Below the pieces are notes generated by a model. That model was not told the origin of the DNA, made no database searches, and saw only the letters and a program-made list of their open reading frames with translations. Below are positions 17,055 to 25,614 of a stretch of DNA of 64,000 bases, in pieces (position 1 is the first letter of the stretch; every line of letters begins with the position of its first letter). The stretch is from CATQHQ01 sp965243805 (GTDB lineage Bacteria > Gemmatimonadota > Gemmatimonadetes > Longimicrobiales > Gaopeijiaceae), in NCBI GenBank assembly GCA_965243805.1, contig OZ251577.1:682001-746000 (forward strand). Reading direction: 5' to 3'. The translations under genes and the position numbers were made by a program.

Positions 17055-18119
17055 ATGACCCCAAGCCCCCCTCGCATCCACGACCTTCTAGGCGCCGAAG
17101 CCGACGACTTGCTGAACTACCGGGCCAAGGGCTTCCCCAAGGAGAGCCTGCACCTTCCCGGCCCCGACTTCGTGGACCGGGTGGTCGCGGGGACGGACCG
17201 GAGCCCCCAAGTCCTGCGCAGCCTGCAACAGATTCTGGGGCATGGGCGGCTGGCGGGCACCGGGTACGTCTCCATCCTGCCGGTGGACCAGGGGATCGAG
17301 CACTCGGCGGGGGCGTCGTTCGCGCCGAACCCGATCTACTTCGACCCGGGCAAGATCGTGGAGCTGGCGATCGAGGGCGGGTGCAACGCGGTGGCGTCCA
17401 CCGTGGGCGTCTTGGGGGCCTGCTCCCGACGCTACGCCCACCGGATCCCGTTTCTGGTCAAGCTGAACCACAACGAACTGCTGACCTACCCCAACCGTTA
17501 CGACCAGGTGATGTTCGCCGGGGTCCAGCAAGCTTGGGAGCTGGGAGCCGCGGCAGTGGGGGCCACGATCTACTTCGGCTCCGACGAGGGCTCGCGGCAG
17601 CTGCAGGAGGTGTCGGAGGCGTTCCAGATGGCCCACGAGCTGGGGATGGTCACCGTGCTCTGGTGCTACCTGCGCCAGGGGGCGTTCAAGGTGGACGGAA
17701 CCGACTACCACGCCGCCGCCGACCTGACCGGCCAAGCCAACCACCTGGGCGTCACGATCCAAGCCGACATCATCAAGCAGAAGCAGGCCACGGTGGACGG
17801 GGGCTACCCTGCCGTCGGGTTCGGGCGGACCCACCCCAAGGTCTACGACGAACTCGTTCCGGGCGCGCACCCCATCGAGATGACTCGCTACCAAGTAGCC
17901 AACTGCTACATGGGACGGGCTGGTCTGATCAACTCCGGGGGTTCCAGCGGCGACGACGACTTCGCCCAGGCGGCGCGCACCGCGGTGATCAACAAGCGGG
18001 CCGGCGGCATGGGACTGATCTCGGGCCGGAAGGCGTTCCAGCGACCCATGGCGGAAGGCGTCCGGCTGCTCAACCTGATCCAGGACGTCTTTCTGGACGA
18101 GTCGATCGACGTAGCTTGA
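17055..18119 (+). CDS. fbaB: Class I fructose-bisphosphate aldolase, archaeal/FbaB type
   Basis: 354 residues. Splits fructose-1,6-bisphosphate into DHAP and glyceraldehyde-3-phosphate (or the reverse) through a Schiff-base lysine. The frame is open far upstream, but ATG 17055 begins at the conserved N-terminus (IHDLLGAEADDLLNY). Recognisable stretches are ILPVDQGIEHSAGASF, FLVKLNHNELLTYPN, GAAAVGATIYFGSDE, VTIQADIIKQKQATVDGG and the phosphate-binding region INSGGSSG. These match the long FbaB form with its characteristic insert, not class II zinc aldolases. It appears monocistronic, with the LRR gene starting 23 nt after it in a different base composition. Confidence 0.93.
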   Translation: MTPSPPRIHDLLGAEADDLLNYRAKGFPKESLHLPGPDFVDRVVAGTDRSPQVLRSLQQILGHGRLAGTGYVSILPVDQGIEHSAGASFAPNPIYFDPGKIVELAIEGGCNAVASTVGVLGACSRRYAHRIPFLVKLNHNELLTYPNRYDQVMFAGVQQAWELGAAAVGATIYFGSDEGSRQLQEVSEAFQMAHELGMVTVLWCYLRQGAFKVDGTDYHAAADLTGQANHLGVTIQADIIKQKQATVDGGYPAVGFGRTHPKVYDELVPGAHPIEMTRYQVANCYMGRAGLINSGGSSGDDDFAQAARTAVINKRAGGMGLISGRKAFQRPMAEGVRLLNLIQDVFLDESIDVA

Positions 18120-18142
18120 CGGGCTAGGGCGGGACCACCTAC

Positions 18143-19543
18143 GTGCTGACCGGACCGAGGGCCGCACTGGCGAAAGTCGCGATATTGGTGGCCTGTACGG
18201 CATCGGCCGCCTGCGACACGGACTCACTGGTACCCCCTGATCCCCCAACTCCACGCGAGTCCCTTGAAGTTCTCTACGAGGCCACGAACGGAGGCGATTG
18301 GACCGACAACTACGGGTGGCTCACGGAGAGGCCGCTACGGGAATGGTACGGCGTAGAAGCCGGGTTTGACGTCACTGAGGACATCGTTGGCCTGAAGTTG
18401 CGAGCCAACAACTTGCGCGGTTCCATCCCGTCCGGGATCGGACACTTGCGAAGCCTCGTTCGCCTAGACCTTGTCGGGAATCCTGCTCTAGTTGGCGCGT
18501 TGCCTGCCGAGATCGGTAACCTCTCGAAGCTGGAAGAGCTATGGCTTTCCCCCGGTATCGGCGGTCCAATACCAGGAGAGGTCGGCGGGTTGACCTCGCT
18601 CCGCACGCTTGCGCTAGGCGACGAATTGACAGGCACGGTTCCTCCAGAGATTGGGCGACTGTCGTCGCTGACCAGGTTGTATCTTGGCGGCCACCTCACA
18701 GGGCACCTTCCGCCGGAAGTTGGACGCCTGGTGAATCTCGAGCGCCTGATACTTCAGAACAACCGATTGACAGGGCCTCTTCCCCCGGCACTCGGACAGT
18801 TGACAAGATTGCGTCTCCTATACCTGGCCGGCAACGACTTTAGCCGAATTCCACCGGAAATTGGTAATCTGGCCGAGCTCAGAGTGATGGGCATTGAAAA
18901 CAACGACCTGAAGTCAATTCCCGCGGAGATTGGCAACTTGGCCAAGCTGGCAGCGCTGGGGCTCCACGGAAACAACATGACGGGGCCACTCCCGATCGAC
19001 CTGCTCGACGAACTGCCCGATCTTCGATGGCTGAGCCTGAGCGAAAATGACTTCACCGGATCGATACCTCCGACCATAGGTGATTTGTCGGCACTGCGTA
19101 ATGGACCTCCGTACAGCGACCCTAACTTGGGTGTCGCTCATCGGCTGGACTTGTCCGACAACCACCTGACCGGCAGAATACCGGTCGAGATCGGCACCCT
19201 GACGTTCCTCAACTTTCTGGACATTTCCAACAATGACTTGAACGGACCACTCCCTGCCAGCATTGGTACCATGACTTCGCTGGAACAACTGTACCTGGGC
19301 GGAAACAACTTGAGTGGTCCGCTCCCTCGCGAACTCGCTAACCTTCGGTTGTATCGGTTAGGACTTGAAGGCAATCGTGGGTTGTCTGGACCACTGCCTC
19401 CTGAGATGACGGACCTTCACCTCGAATACCTGAACCTTCACGATACCGATTTGTGTGTACCGAACTCCGACGCCTTTCGTGACTGGACGGCTGCGATCAA
19501 CGAGAAGGTCGGAGTCTCGACTTGCCCAGCGTCAACGAACTAG
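18143..19543 (+). CDS. Leucine-rich-repeat lipoprotein (plant-type LRRs)
   Basis: 466 residues from GTG 18143. The N-terminus is a lipoprotein signal with lipobox VACTASAAC near residue 25, so the protein is probably attached to the outer membrane or cell surface. From about 75 to 430 it consists of about 14 repeats of the plant-specific consensus LxxLxLxxNxLxGxIPxEIGxL, for example NRLTGPLPPALGQLTRL and NHLTGRIPVEIGTL. It begins with a capping segment (EVLYEATNGGDWTDNYGWL) typical of bacterial proteins of this kind. LRRs bind proteins; a partner cannot be named. GC content is visibly lower than in the flanking genes, suggesting horizontal transfer. Its TAG stop overlaps that of the convergent gene within the palindrome CTAG. 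Confidence 0.9.
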   Translation: MLTGPRAALAKVAILVACTASAACDTDSLVPPDPPTPRESLEVLYEATNGGDWTDNYGWLTERPLREWYGVEAGFDVTEDIVGLKLRANNLRGSIPSGIGHLRSLVRLDLVGNPALVGALPAEIGNLSKLEELWLSPGIGGPIPGEVGGLTSLRTLALGDELTGTVPPEIGRLSSLTRLYLGGHLTGHLPPEVGRLVNLERLILQNNRLTGPLPPALGQLTRLRLLYLAGNDFSRIPPEIGNLAELRVMGIENNDLKSIPAEIGNLAKLAALGLHGNNMTGPLPIDLLDELPDLRWLSLSENDFTGSIPPTIGDLSALRNGPPYSDPNLGVAHRLDLSDNHLTGRIPVEIGTLTFLNFLDISNNDLNGPLPASIGTMTSLEQLYLGGNNLSGPLPRELANLRLYRLGLEGNRGLSGPLPPEMTDLHLEYLNLHDTDLCVPNSDAFRDWTAAINEKVGVSTCPASTN

Positions 19544-21237
19544 CGCCGATGGCTGCTCCGCGTGCGCTTCACCACTTGGCCGGGGGTCTCCCCGGTCATC
19601 TCGCCGCTCCTCAGAACCGGGACGCCGTTCACCACCACGTGGACCACGCCTTCGGCAAAGCGCTGCGGGTGGTCCCAGTCGGAGCGGTCGATGATCGTTG
19701 CCGGGTCGAAGACGGCCAGGTCGGCTCGTGCGCCAGGCACCAGGCGGCCTCGGTCCGTCAGCCCATGGAAGTCCGCCGGAAACGACGTGATCTTTCGCAC
19801 GGCCTCTTCCAGCGAGAGGACGCCTTCCTCCCGCACGTAGCGGCCTAGCAGGCGGGGGAACGTCCCCGCGCTCCGAGGGTGTCCAAGGGGCGAATCGGAG
19901 CCGTCGGCGAAGGCGCCGTCGCTGGCGATCATGTTCCAAGGCTGGACCATGAGCCGGCGCACGTCGTGTTCCTTGATCGCGCCCAGGGTCAGGTTGACGG
20001 GATGGAGTGCGACGACGATCAGATCGGCCACCACGTCGAAGCCGGCGACGCCACGTTGCTCGGCGATCTCCGACAGATACGCGCCCACCAGCTCCGGGTA
20101 GTCCGGCGAACTGGTGATCCTCATGCTGCCGTACCCGGTCGCCTTCAGCCATGCAAACCCGCCGTCCACGCCGTTCTCGCTGGCGGTGCGCAGAAGCTCC
20201 CGCTTGGCCGGGTCCGCAAGGGCCGCCTTCAGCTGCGCGACTCCCTGATCCGTCCGGCCCTGCCGCCCCATCGCCCGGAAGGCGTCCAGCCCGTCCAGCT
20301 GGGGCGGCACCACCACGATCCCGGCCAAGCTGGCGGTGGCGGCGCCGTCGTAGGGGTACTGGTCGGAGACGACGTCCACGCCCCGCTCGCGGGCCTCCTC
20401 CACCAGGGCGACGATCTCGGCGATGGCGCCCTCGTTGTGCAGCCCCACCGCCTTCAGGTGCGCGATCTTTCCCGGAAGCCCAGCCCGCTCGGCTATCTCC
20501 ACGGCCTCTCGGTCCGAACCCACGAAGTCGTGGACCGGATCGCGCACATGGGAGTCGTAAACACCACCGCGCTCCGCCGCCATCTGGGCCAGCGCCACCA
20601 CTTCCGCCGTCTCCGAGAACATGCCGGGTTCGTACATCAGCCCCGTGGAGAATCCCAGGGCGCCCATCTCCATCCCTTCCCGCACCAGGGCCCGCATCCG
20701 ATCCAGTTCCTCGGGGGTCGGGGCGCGCCGCTGGTCGTCTCCCATCACCTGCTGCCGGATTCCGTTGTGGCCCACGTAGAACGCCACGTTGGTTCCCGTT
20801 CCATGGCTTGCGTACGCCTCCGACAGCTGCGCAATCACCGTCGGCGCGAAGCCTCCGTCGGGTCCGCCGATCACGGTGGCGACGCCCTGTCGGACCACCC
20901 CCTCGTTCAGCCGGTTGGCCGGGTCCGCAAGGAAGGGCGGCGCGTGGCTGTGAACGTCGATGAAGCCGGGGGCGACGACCAAGCCCGTCGCGTCCAGCGT
21001 GTCCCGAGCCTCCACGGCGTCGTCGCCCACCGAGACGATCTCGTCGCCCACGACGGCCACCGTGCCCGGAAACGGCGGTGCGCCCAACCCGTCCACCACG
21101 AGTCCTCCGACCACCGCCAGATCGGCGACCGGAGGCGCGCTTGGCGAGCAAGCTGCGAGAACGAGCAGCCCGCCGCCGACTGCCAGCGTCCCAGCCCAGC
21201 GTCCGGACGAACGCAACCCGCCGTCGGCTCTCCTCAC
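19540..21237 (-). CDS. N-acyl-D-amino-acid deacylase (D-aminoacylase), lipoprotein, copy 1
   Basis: 565 residues from a GTG at 21237; the longer open frame upstream is only a shadow of the VOC gene. Lipobox LLVLAAC follows a short basic N-terminus, so the enzyme is exported. It belongs to the amidohydrolase superfamily: metal ligands in FIDVHSHAPPF, then YVGHNGIRQQVMGD, GALGFSTGLMYEPG, SHVRDP, GLPGKIAHLKAVG, and the catalytic aspartate region MIASDGAFADG. Such enzymes hydrolyse N-acyl-D-amino acids to D-amino acids and fatty or acetic acid, or act as D-glutamate deacylases. A paralogue lies at 34429-36009. It is probably cotranscribed with the upstream VOC gene. Confidence 0.9.
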   Translation of the reverse strand: MRRADGGLRSSGRWAGTLAVGGGLLVLAACSPSAPPVADLAVVGGLVVDGLGAPPFPGTVAVVGDEIVSVGDDAVEARDTLDATGLVVAPGFIDVHSHAPPFLADPANRLNEGVVRQGVATVIGGPDGGFAPTVIAQLSEAYASHGTGTNVAFYVGHNGIRQQVMGDDQRRAPTPEELDRMRALVREGMEMGALGFSTGLMYEPGMFSETAEVVALAQMAAERGGVYDSHVRDPVHDFVGSDREAVEIAERAGLPGKIAHLKAVGLHNEGAIAEIVALVEEARERGVDVVSDQYPYDGAATASLAGIVVVPPQLDGLDAFRAMGRQGRTDQGVAQLKAALADPAKRELLRTASENGVDGGFAWLKATGYGSMRITSSPDYPELVGAYLSEIAEQRGVAGFDVVADLIVVALHPVNLTLGAIKEHDVRRLMVQPWNMIASDGAFADGSDSPLGHPRSAGTFPRLLGRYVREEGVLSLEEAVRKITSFPADFHGLTDRGRLVPGARADLAVFDPATIIDRSDWDHPQRFAEGVVHVVVNGVPVLRSGEMTGETPGQVVKRTRSSHRR

Positions 21238-21249
21238 TCGGCGAATGAG

Positions 21250-21279
21250 CCTCAGCAGGCGTCTCCTCAGCAGGCGTCC
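21250..21279. repeat. 15-bp tandem duplication of a stop region
   Basis: CCTCAGCAGGCGTCT at 21250-21264 is followed by CCTCAGCAGGCGTCC at 21265-21279. The second unit contains the TGA stop (minus strand) of the VOC gene and the first repeats it downstream. Confidence 0.95.
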
Positions 21280-22067
21280 ACCTTGTCTTCGGCCCCCGCG
21301 ACGGCGTGCACGGCGAAGTGCGCGCCCTGCGGGTCCAGGCAATGGGCGACCAGGTCGCCGCCCGGCACCTCGGTCGGACCGTGGACGATCGAGCCTCCCA
21401 GCTCCTTCACCGTCTCGACGGCCGCGCCCACGTCCGGCACGCGGACGTAGAGCAGCCACGCGGCGGGCGCCTCGGACGCCTCCGGCGGCTTGTTGAACAT
21501 CCCTCCCAGGGGGTGGGCGCCCCGGTGGAACATCTGGTAGAAGCCCATCGCGCCCATGTCCATGCGGCTCGATTCCTCCCATCCGAAGACCTGGGCGTAG
21601 AACGGCCACGCGCCTTCCCAGTCGCTGGTGGCCAGCTCGTGCCACGAGAACTCGCCCACCTCGGGCGCTCCGTCGTGGCCGGGGGTGTCGCTCTCCGGCT
21701 CCAGCACGGCGAACACGGCACCCTGCGGGTCGGACACCACCGCGAAGCGTCCCACCTCGGGCACGGCCATCTCGTGGATCACGCCGCCGCCCAGCTCCTT
21801 GATCTTGGCCAGCGTAGCGTCCCGGTCCGGCGTGGAGACGTAGACGAGCCAGCAAGGGGGCGTGCCCTGCGCCCGCTGCTCCTCGGTCAGGGTCATAGCC
21901 CCGCCCACCGGCGTCTCGCCGTTCATCCACATGGTGTAGGGGCCGGCCGCCCCTTCCCAGATGTCGGTTGTCCAGCCCGCCACCCGTCCGTAGAACTCCT
22001 TGGCCGCGTCCAGGTCCGGGACCATCAGCTCGTACCAGCAGAAGCGACCGTTGGGCGTATCCGCCAT
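21267..22067 (-). CDS. Two-domain VOC (glyoxalase-like) protein
   Basis: 266 residues, ATG at 22067 behind AAGGAG at 8 nt. Two tandem glyoxalase/bleomycin-resistance folds are clear: domain 1 (about 5-125) starts FCWYELMVPDLDAAKEFYGRV, domain 2 (about 135-260) starts FSWHELATSDWEGAWPFYAQV. Each ends in the DPQGA(V/H)FAV strand that normally supplies a metal-ligand position. Proteins with this exact pairing are common in actinobacteria and related groups and are annotated only as VOC or hydroxylase-like; the substrate is unknown. It lies 29 nt upstream of the deacylase gene on the same strand. Confidence 0.87.
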   Translation of the reverse strand: MADTPNGRFCWYELMVPDLDAAKEFYGRVAGWTTDIWEGAAGPYTMWMNGETPVGGAMTLTEEQRAQGTPPCWLVYVSTPDRDATLAKIKELGGGVIHEMAVPEVGRFAVVSDPQGAVFAVLEPESDTPGHDGAPEVGEFSWHELATSDWEGAWPFYAQVFGWEESSRMDMGAMGFYQMFHRGAHPLGGMFNKPPEASEAPAAWLLYVRVPDVGAAVETVKELGGSIVHGPTEVPGGDLVAHCLDPQGAHFAVHAVAGAEDKVDAC

Positions 22068-22555
22068 TCGTCTGTCTCCTTGTAGAGGTTCTCGCCATGG
22101 GTTGATCCGCCATCTTCGTGGCGGCCTGGGAATATAGCGCGGATGCCGCTTGGGCGGCGAGCCGGGGCGACGAGCCGGGCGGCGAGGTGGCGACGAGGGG
22201 GCGACAGAGACCGTGGCCGCCGAGCCTGGACAGCTCGCTGGACAGGTTGCCGTCAAAATTGGGACATTCGGCGGGACATTTCAGGGGGTAGAAATCTTTG
22301 GGGCGGCTGTCCCGCCCGCCGTGGCGGGCACATCGACGGATTCTCCCTTGCCGCAGTCCCTACTTGTTCGCATAATGGGTGGCGTCACTCTACTCGTCCC
22401 CAGACTTGGTACACCGGATGTCGCCAGGCCCAGCGAATTCTCCGATCCCCCGCGCCCCGGGCAGGAAGCGGGTGTCGGCTTCCATTGATTGGTCGCCAGC
22501 AACTCCGCCCAATCCCACTTCGCCACGCCCGACCACGCGCCACTGAGAACGAAAG
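22068..22555. other. 488-bp intergenic region between divergent genes
   Basis: No gene is supported. It contains GGCGACGAG-rich short repeats near 22150-22210, two direct GGGACATT copies 12 nt apart at about 22260-22281 that may be a relic of an insertion-sequence end, and a perfect short inverted repeat GCCCGCC/GGCGGGC at 22314-22329 with only two bases between the arms and no T-run. From about 22330 the composition becomes less GC-rich, leading into the AAA/DUF3226 pair. Promoters for the divergent genes should lie here but cannot be pinpointed. Confidence 0.4.
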
Positions 22556-23638
22556 ATGCTTGCCGACCTTCACATTCGGAACTATCGACTGTTCGACGAC
22601 CTGACAATCGGAGGGTTGAAGCGCGTCAACCTCCTCATCGGAAAGAATAACTCCGGGAAGTCGACCGTCCTCGAGGCGGCCGCGTTGCTGGCAGCTGGCT
22701 ACTCGCCGGAGGTCCTGGCTCATCTGAACCGCGAGCGTGCAATTCAGCTACCGGAGAGTGAACCTGCGTTCGAACAGTATCTGCGGAGCTTCTTTCGCGA
22801 CCTAGACGCCTCAAAGGACCTAGTGATTACGGCGACCGACGTGAACCGGTACGAATGGACGCTCACGGCTGCCATCAAACGAAGTCCTGTTTCGACAGTC
22901 ACGGGGGATCGGCCCGAAGTCAATTCCTTTGCTGGGACTTCGAAGCAGGACATTCTTGTTCTTCGCCAAGAAGACGGTGATGGTGGTTGGGTCGAATCCA
23001 AGACAACGATGGTGGACAAGGACGCGAAGTTCAAGACGCAGGACTCCGTAGACCCACCACCTAGGTCGCCCTATGCTGTGTCGTATGTGCCCTCAAATGT
23101 GCAACTTCCTGATTCTGACGCTGCACTTCTGAGCGGTTTGCGGCGGGATAAACGCACCGAAGTGGTCCTCGATGTCCTGCGCCGAATAGCACCTACAATA
23201 CAAGACCTCCCGGAAGTGCTCATGGTCGACGGTGCGCCGCAACTTTACTGCGACATCGGAGCTAGCAGGCTGTTGCCACTGAGGTTGATGGGGCAGGGCT
23301 TGGTGCGCGTCTTGAGGCTGGCATTGACCCTGGAGCAAGTCTCTCCTTCGCCGGCGGCAGGAAGGCTCTTGATGATCGACGAGATCGAAAACGGGATGCA
23401 CCACGAGGCACTAGTTGATGTTTGGCGGGCAGTGGCCAAGGCAACCCACCGATCTGACACCCAGGTCTTTGCCACCACGCATAGCTACGAGTGCCTTCAA
23501 TCCGCCAGCAAGGCTGTCTCGCCCGAGGACTTGGCCATACACCGCTTGGAGGTCAACGAGGACCGGACAGTTCGTTGCGTGACGCTAGACCCGGAGGCGA
23601 TCAAGGGCACGATGCATCATGGGTTTGAAGTACGATGA
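22556..23638 (+). CDS. OLD/AAA_15-like ATPase of a two-gene cassette
   Basis: 360 residues. ATPase of the SMC/OLD type: LHIRNYRLFDDLTI at the start, Walker A IGKNNSGKST at residues 28-37, a degenerate signature LMGQGLVRVLRL, Walker B RLLMIDEIENGMHHE, and the switch VFATTHSYECLQS. It overlaps the next gene, a DUF3226 TOPRIM-like protein, by ATGA, so the two are translated together. ATPases of this kind paired with a separate TOPRIM-like nuclease form OLD-like anti-phage systems such as PARIS (AriA/AriB). Assignment to defence is inferred from architecture and from the lower GC content of the pair. No known trigger or target can be read from sequence. Confidence 0.85.
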   Translation: MLADLHIRNYRLFDDLTIGGLKRVNLLIGKNNSGKSTVLEAAALLAAGYSPEVLAHLNRERAIQLPESEPAFEQYLRSFFRDLDASKDLVITATDVNRYEWTLTAAIKRSPVSTVTGDRPEVNSFAGTSKQDILVLRQEDGDGGWVESKTTMVDKDAKFKTQDSVDPPPRSPYAVSYVPSNVQLPDSDAALLSGLRRDKRTEVVLDVLRRIAPTIQDLPEVLMVDGAPQLYCDIGASRLLPLRLMGQGLVRVLRLALTLEQVSPSPAAGRLLMIDEIENGMHHEALVDVWRAVAKATHRSDTQVFATTHSYECLQSASKAVSPEDLAIHRLEVNEDRTVRCVTLDPEAIKGTMHHGFEVR

Positions 23639-24294
23639 GTGCGCCACCGGACATGGCATCCTTATCGGATCAAGGCCAGGGACGTTCGTTCCGTCCAGGT
23701 CCACTAGATACCAAGAAGCTCTTGGTTGTTGAAGGCAAGCAAGATGTCGCTTTCTTCAAGTCATTCCTTGAACATCTTGTCATTGACGACATTGATGTCG
23801 AGCCAGCCGGCAGTAAGAACGAACTGAACATTTACTTGCGAGCCTTAGTCACTCGGAGGGGTTTCAGCAAAGTCAGGAGCCTAGGTATCGTTCGCGACGC
23901 CAACGGATGGGCGGAGAGAGCGTTGCAGAGCGTTCAAGGGTTTCTCAGGCGATCAGGGCTTCCTGTGCCCGCCAGTTACGTTGAACGCAAGCAGTCGTCA
24001 CGGATCGGAGTCAGCGTGTTCATCTTGCCCGACAATGGGAACCCCGGAATGCTCGAGACGTTGTTGTGGAGAACGCTGGATCGGGACTTCACCAAGTGCG
24101 TCACGGACTTCTTGACGTGTGCACAGGATGCGACAGGAAGCAGGCCCAGAAACTTGGACAAAGCTCGTGTAGCTACATACTTGGCGACCAGACGCAAGCC
24201 GCCCCACTCGCTGGGCGTATCGGCCCGGCAAGGCGTCTGGGACTACGACCACGAAGTGCTCGCCGACCTGCGGAGGTTCCTGCGCCAACTGTGA
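23635..24294 (+). CDS. DUF3226 (TOPRIM-like) protein, partner of the ATPase
   Basis: 219 residues, ATG overlapping the ATPase stop. After about 25 disordered residues comes KKLLVVEGKQDVAFFKSF, the N-terminal strand-glutamate of a TOPRIM-like fold (Glu33). Then follow GIVRDANGW (Asp88, replacing the usual DxD) and VFILPDNGNPGMLETLLW (Asp133, Glu141), the DUF3226 signature. DUF3226 proteins are usually encoded next to AAA_15/21 ATPases, as here. A nuclease or effector role alongside the ATPase is inferred from OLD and PARIS systems, in which the TOPRIM subunit cuts nucleic acid. Degenerate tandem repeats begin at its last codons. Confidence 0.8.
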   Translation: MSAPPDMASLSDQGQGRSFRPGPLDTKKLLVVEGKQDVAFFKSFLEHLVIDDIDVEPAGSKNELNIYLRALVTRRGFSKVRSLGIVRDANGWAERALQSVQGFLRRSGLPVPASYVERKQSSRIGVSVFILPDNGNPGMLETLLWRTLDRDFTKCVTDFLTCAQDATGSRPRNLDKARVATYLATRRKPPHSLGVSARQGVWDYDHEVLADLRRFLRQL

Positions 24295-24350
24295 TTGTAC
24301 GCCAGTGCGCAACTGTGATCGTCCGTCGGTGCAACCGTGGTCGTCCGTCA
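24282..24350. repeat. Degenerate 24-bp repeat (3 copies) after DUF3226
   Basis: Three diverged units based on TGCGCAACTGTGATCGTNCG follow one another. The first contains the TGA stop of the DUF3226 gene. They fill most of the gap before the convergent P450 gene. Confidence 0.8.
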
Positions 24351-24375
24351 TGATTGTCGCACTGCCAGCGCAACA

Positions 24376-25614
24376 TCACCACCGCACCCACACCGCCGGA
24401 GGCGCTCGGAACTCGTGACCGGTGGGACGGGTGGGCCGCTCCGGGTCCAGCCGCAGCTCGGGCATTCGCGCAAGGGTCTGGGCCAGGGCTTGGTGCGCTT
24501 CGATCCGGGCCAGGGAGGCGCCCAGGCAAAAGTGGCGGCCGGCGCCGAACGCCAAGTGGTCCCGGACGTTGGGGCGGCTCGCGTCGAAGCGGTCGGGGTC
24601 GGGGAAATGAGCCGGGTCTCGGTTGGCCGCGCCCAACATGCACTGGACGGTCTCGCCTGACGGGATCGTCGCGCCGCCGAGCCGGACCGTCTCGGTGGTA
24701 AAGCGGGTGCAGGACTGGACCGCCGGCTCCCACCGCATCGACTCCTCGATCAGCGCGGGCAGCTTCGCTGGGTCAGCGCAGGCTGTACGGGCCCAGTCGT
24801 CGCAGGCGGCGTGGGCCGAATCCGCATGTGATAGCACGGCCCAGAAGGCGTTGGCGATCATCGACTCGGTGGTCTCGATCCCGCCGAAGAGCACGATCAG
24901 CAGGTTGGCCGCCGTCTCGGTCTGGGTCAGCGGGTTGGGCGACGAGCGCAGGTCGGCGATCATCGACCCGGGCGGCACGCTTCGCTCGCCCCCCAGGAAG
25001 GGCGCGACGTAGTCCCGGAACTCCTGGGCAGCAACCTTGCCCGCGCTCCTGACGGCCGGGTCGCCCTCGAAGTTCTGCAGCGCCGCCGCGAAGGCATCGT
25101 ACCAAGCCAGCAGGCGCGCGCCGTCGGTCTCCGGCAGCCCCAGCACGCCGCAGATGCTCCGCCACGCCAGAGGGCGGGCCAGCTGGGAGCGGAGATCGGC
25201 GGTCGGGTCCGCACCGCTGGCCGAAGAACGCCCCTGGTCGATCTGGTCCAGGAGCGCCTTCACCACTCCGGCAACGGCGGCCAACGGCTCGCGTTCCAGT
25301 CGTTCCCGGCGGAAGGGGCCGATGAAGCGACGCTTGCTCTCGATCTGCTGGTTCCCGTCGGTGGTGAGCATGTGGGAGCCGAAGATGTCCCGGATCGTGG
25401 ACGCGGGGGAGTTGGTGGTGAAGCGCTGCCAGTCGGCCAGAACCCGGAGCACATCTTCCCGGCGAACGACCAGCCACATCCCCATCTGCGGCGCCCACGT
25501 CACGGGCTCCGTGGCTCGGAGCTCGTGGAAGATCGGATACGGGTCAGCGGCCAGTCCGTCGAAGGTGACCAGGGCGCCCAGCGGGAAGCGGCGGGCCGAC
25601 CGGTCCAGCGTCAC
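24376..25614 (-). CDS. Cytochrome P450
   Basis: 412 residues, soluble bacterial P450 (monooxygenase using O2 and electrons from a ferredoxin partner). The haem-thiolate loop is intact: FGAGRHFCLGASLAR with Cys363. The I-helix has LFGGIETTES, where GGxET replaces the usual AGxxT. The K-helix ExxR motif is in EESMRWEP. The start is GTG 25614, overlapping the stop of the upstream serine hydrolase (GTGA). No ferredoxin or reductase gene is nearby, so redox partners must come from elsewhere. The substrate is not predictable from sequence. Confidence 0.93.
   Translation of the reverse strand: MTLDRSARRFPLGALVTFDGLAADPYPIFHELRATEPVTWAPQMGMWLVVRREDVLRVLADWQRFTTNSPASTIRDIFGSHMLTTDGNQQIESKRRFIGPFRRERLEREPLAAVAGVVKALLDQIDQGRSSASGADPTADLRSQLARPLAWRSICGVLGLPETDGARLLAWYDAFAAALQNFEGDPAVRSAGKVAAQEFRDYVAPFLGGERSVPPGSMIADLRSSPNPLTQTETAANLLIVLFGGIETTESMIANAFWAVLSHADSAHAACDDWARTACADPAKLPALIEESMRWEPAVQSCTRFTTETVRLGGATIPSGETVQCMLGAANRDPAHFPDPDRFDASRPNVRDHLAFGAGRHFCLGASLARIEAHQALAQTLARMPELRLDPERPTRPTGHEFRAPPAVWVRW

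Noticed and set aside
19540..22113. A long minus-strand frame suggesting an 857-residue fusion of a VOC-like region with a D-aminoacylase
   Set aside because: Its first part is out of frame with the real VOC protein (21267-22067), which has motifs and a good ribosome-binding site. The deacylase has its own lipoprotein start at 21237.
22314..22329. Perfect GCCCGCC/GGCGGGC inverted repeat as a terminator
   Set aside because: Only two bases separate the arms and no T-run follows; both flanking genes point away from it.
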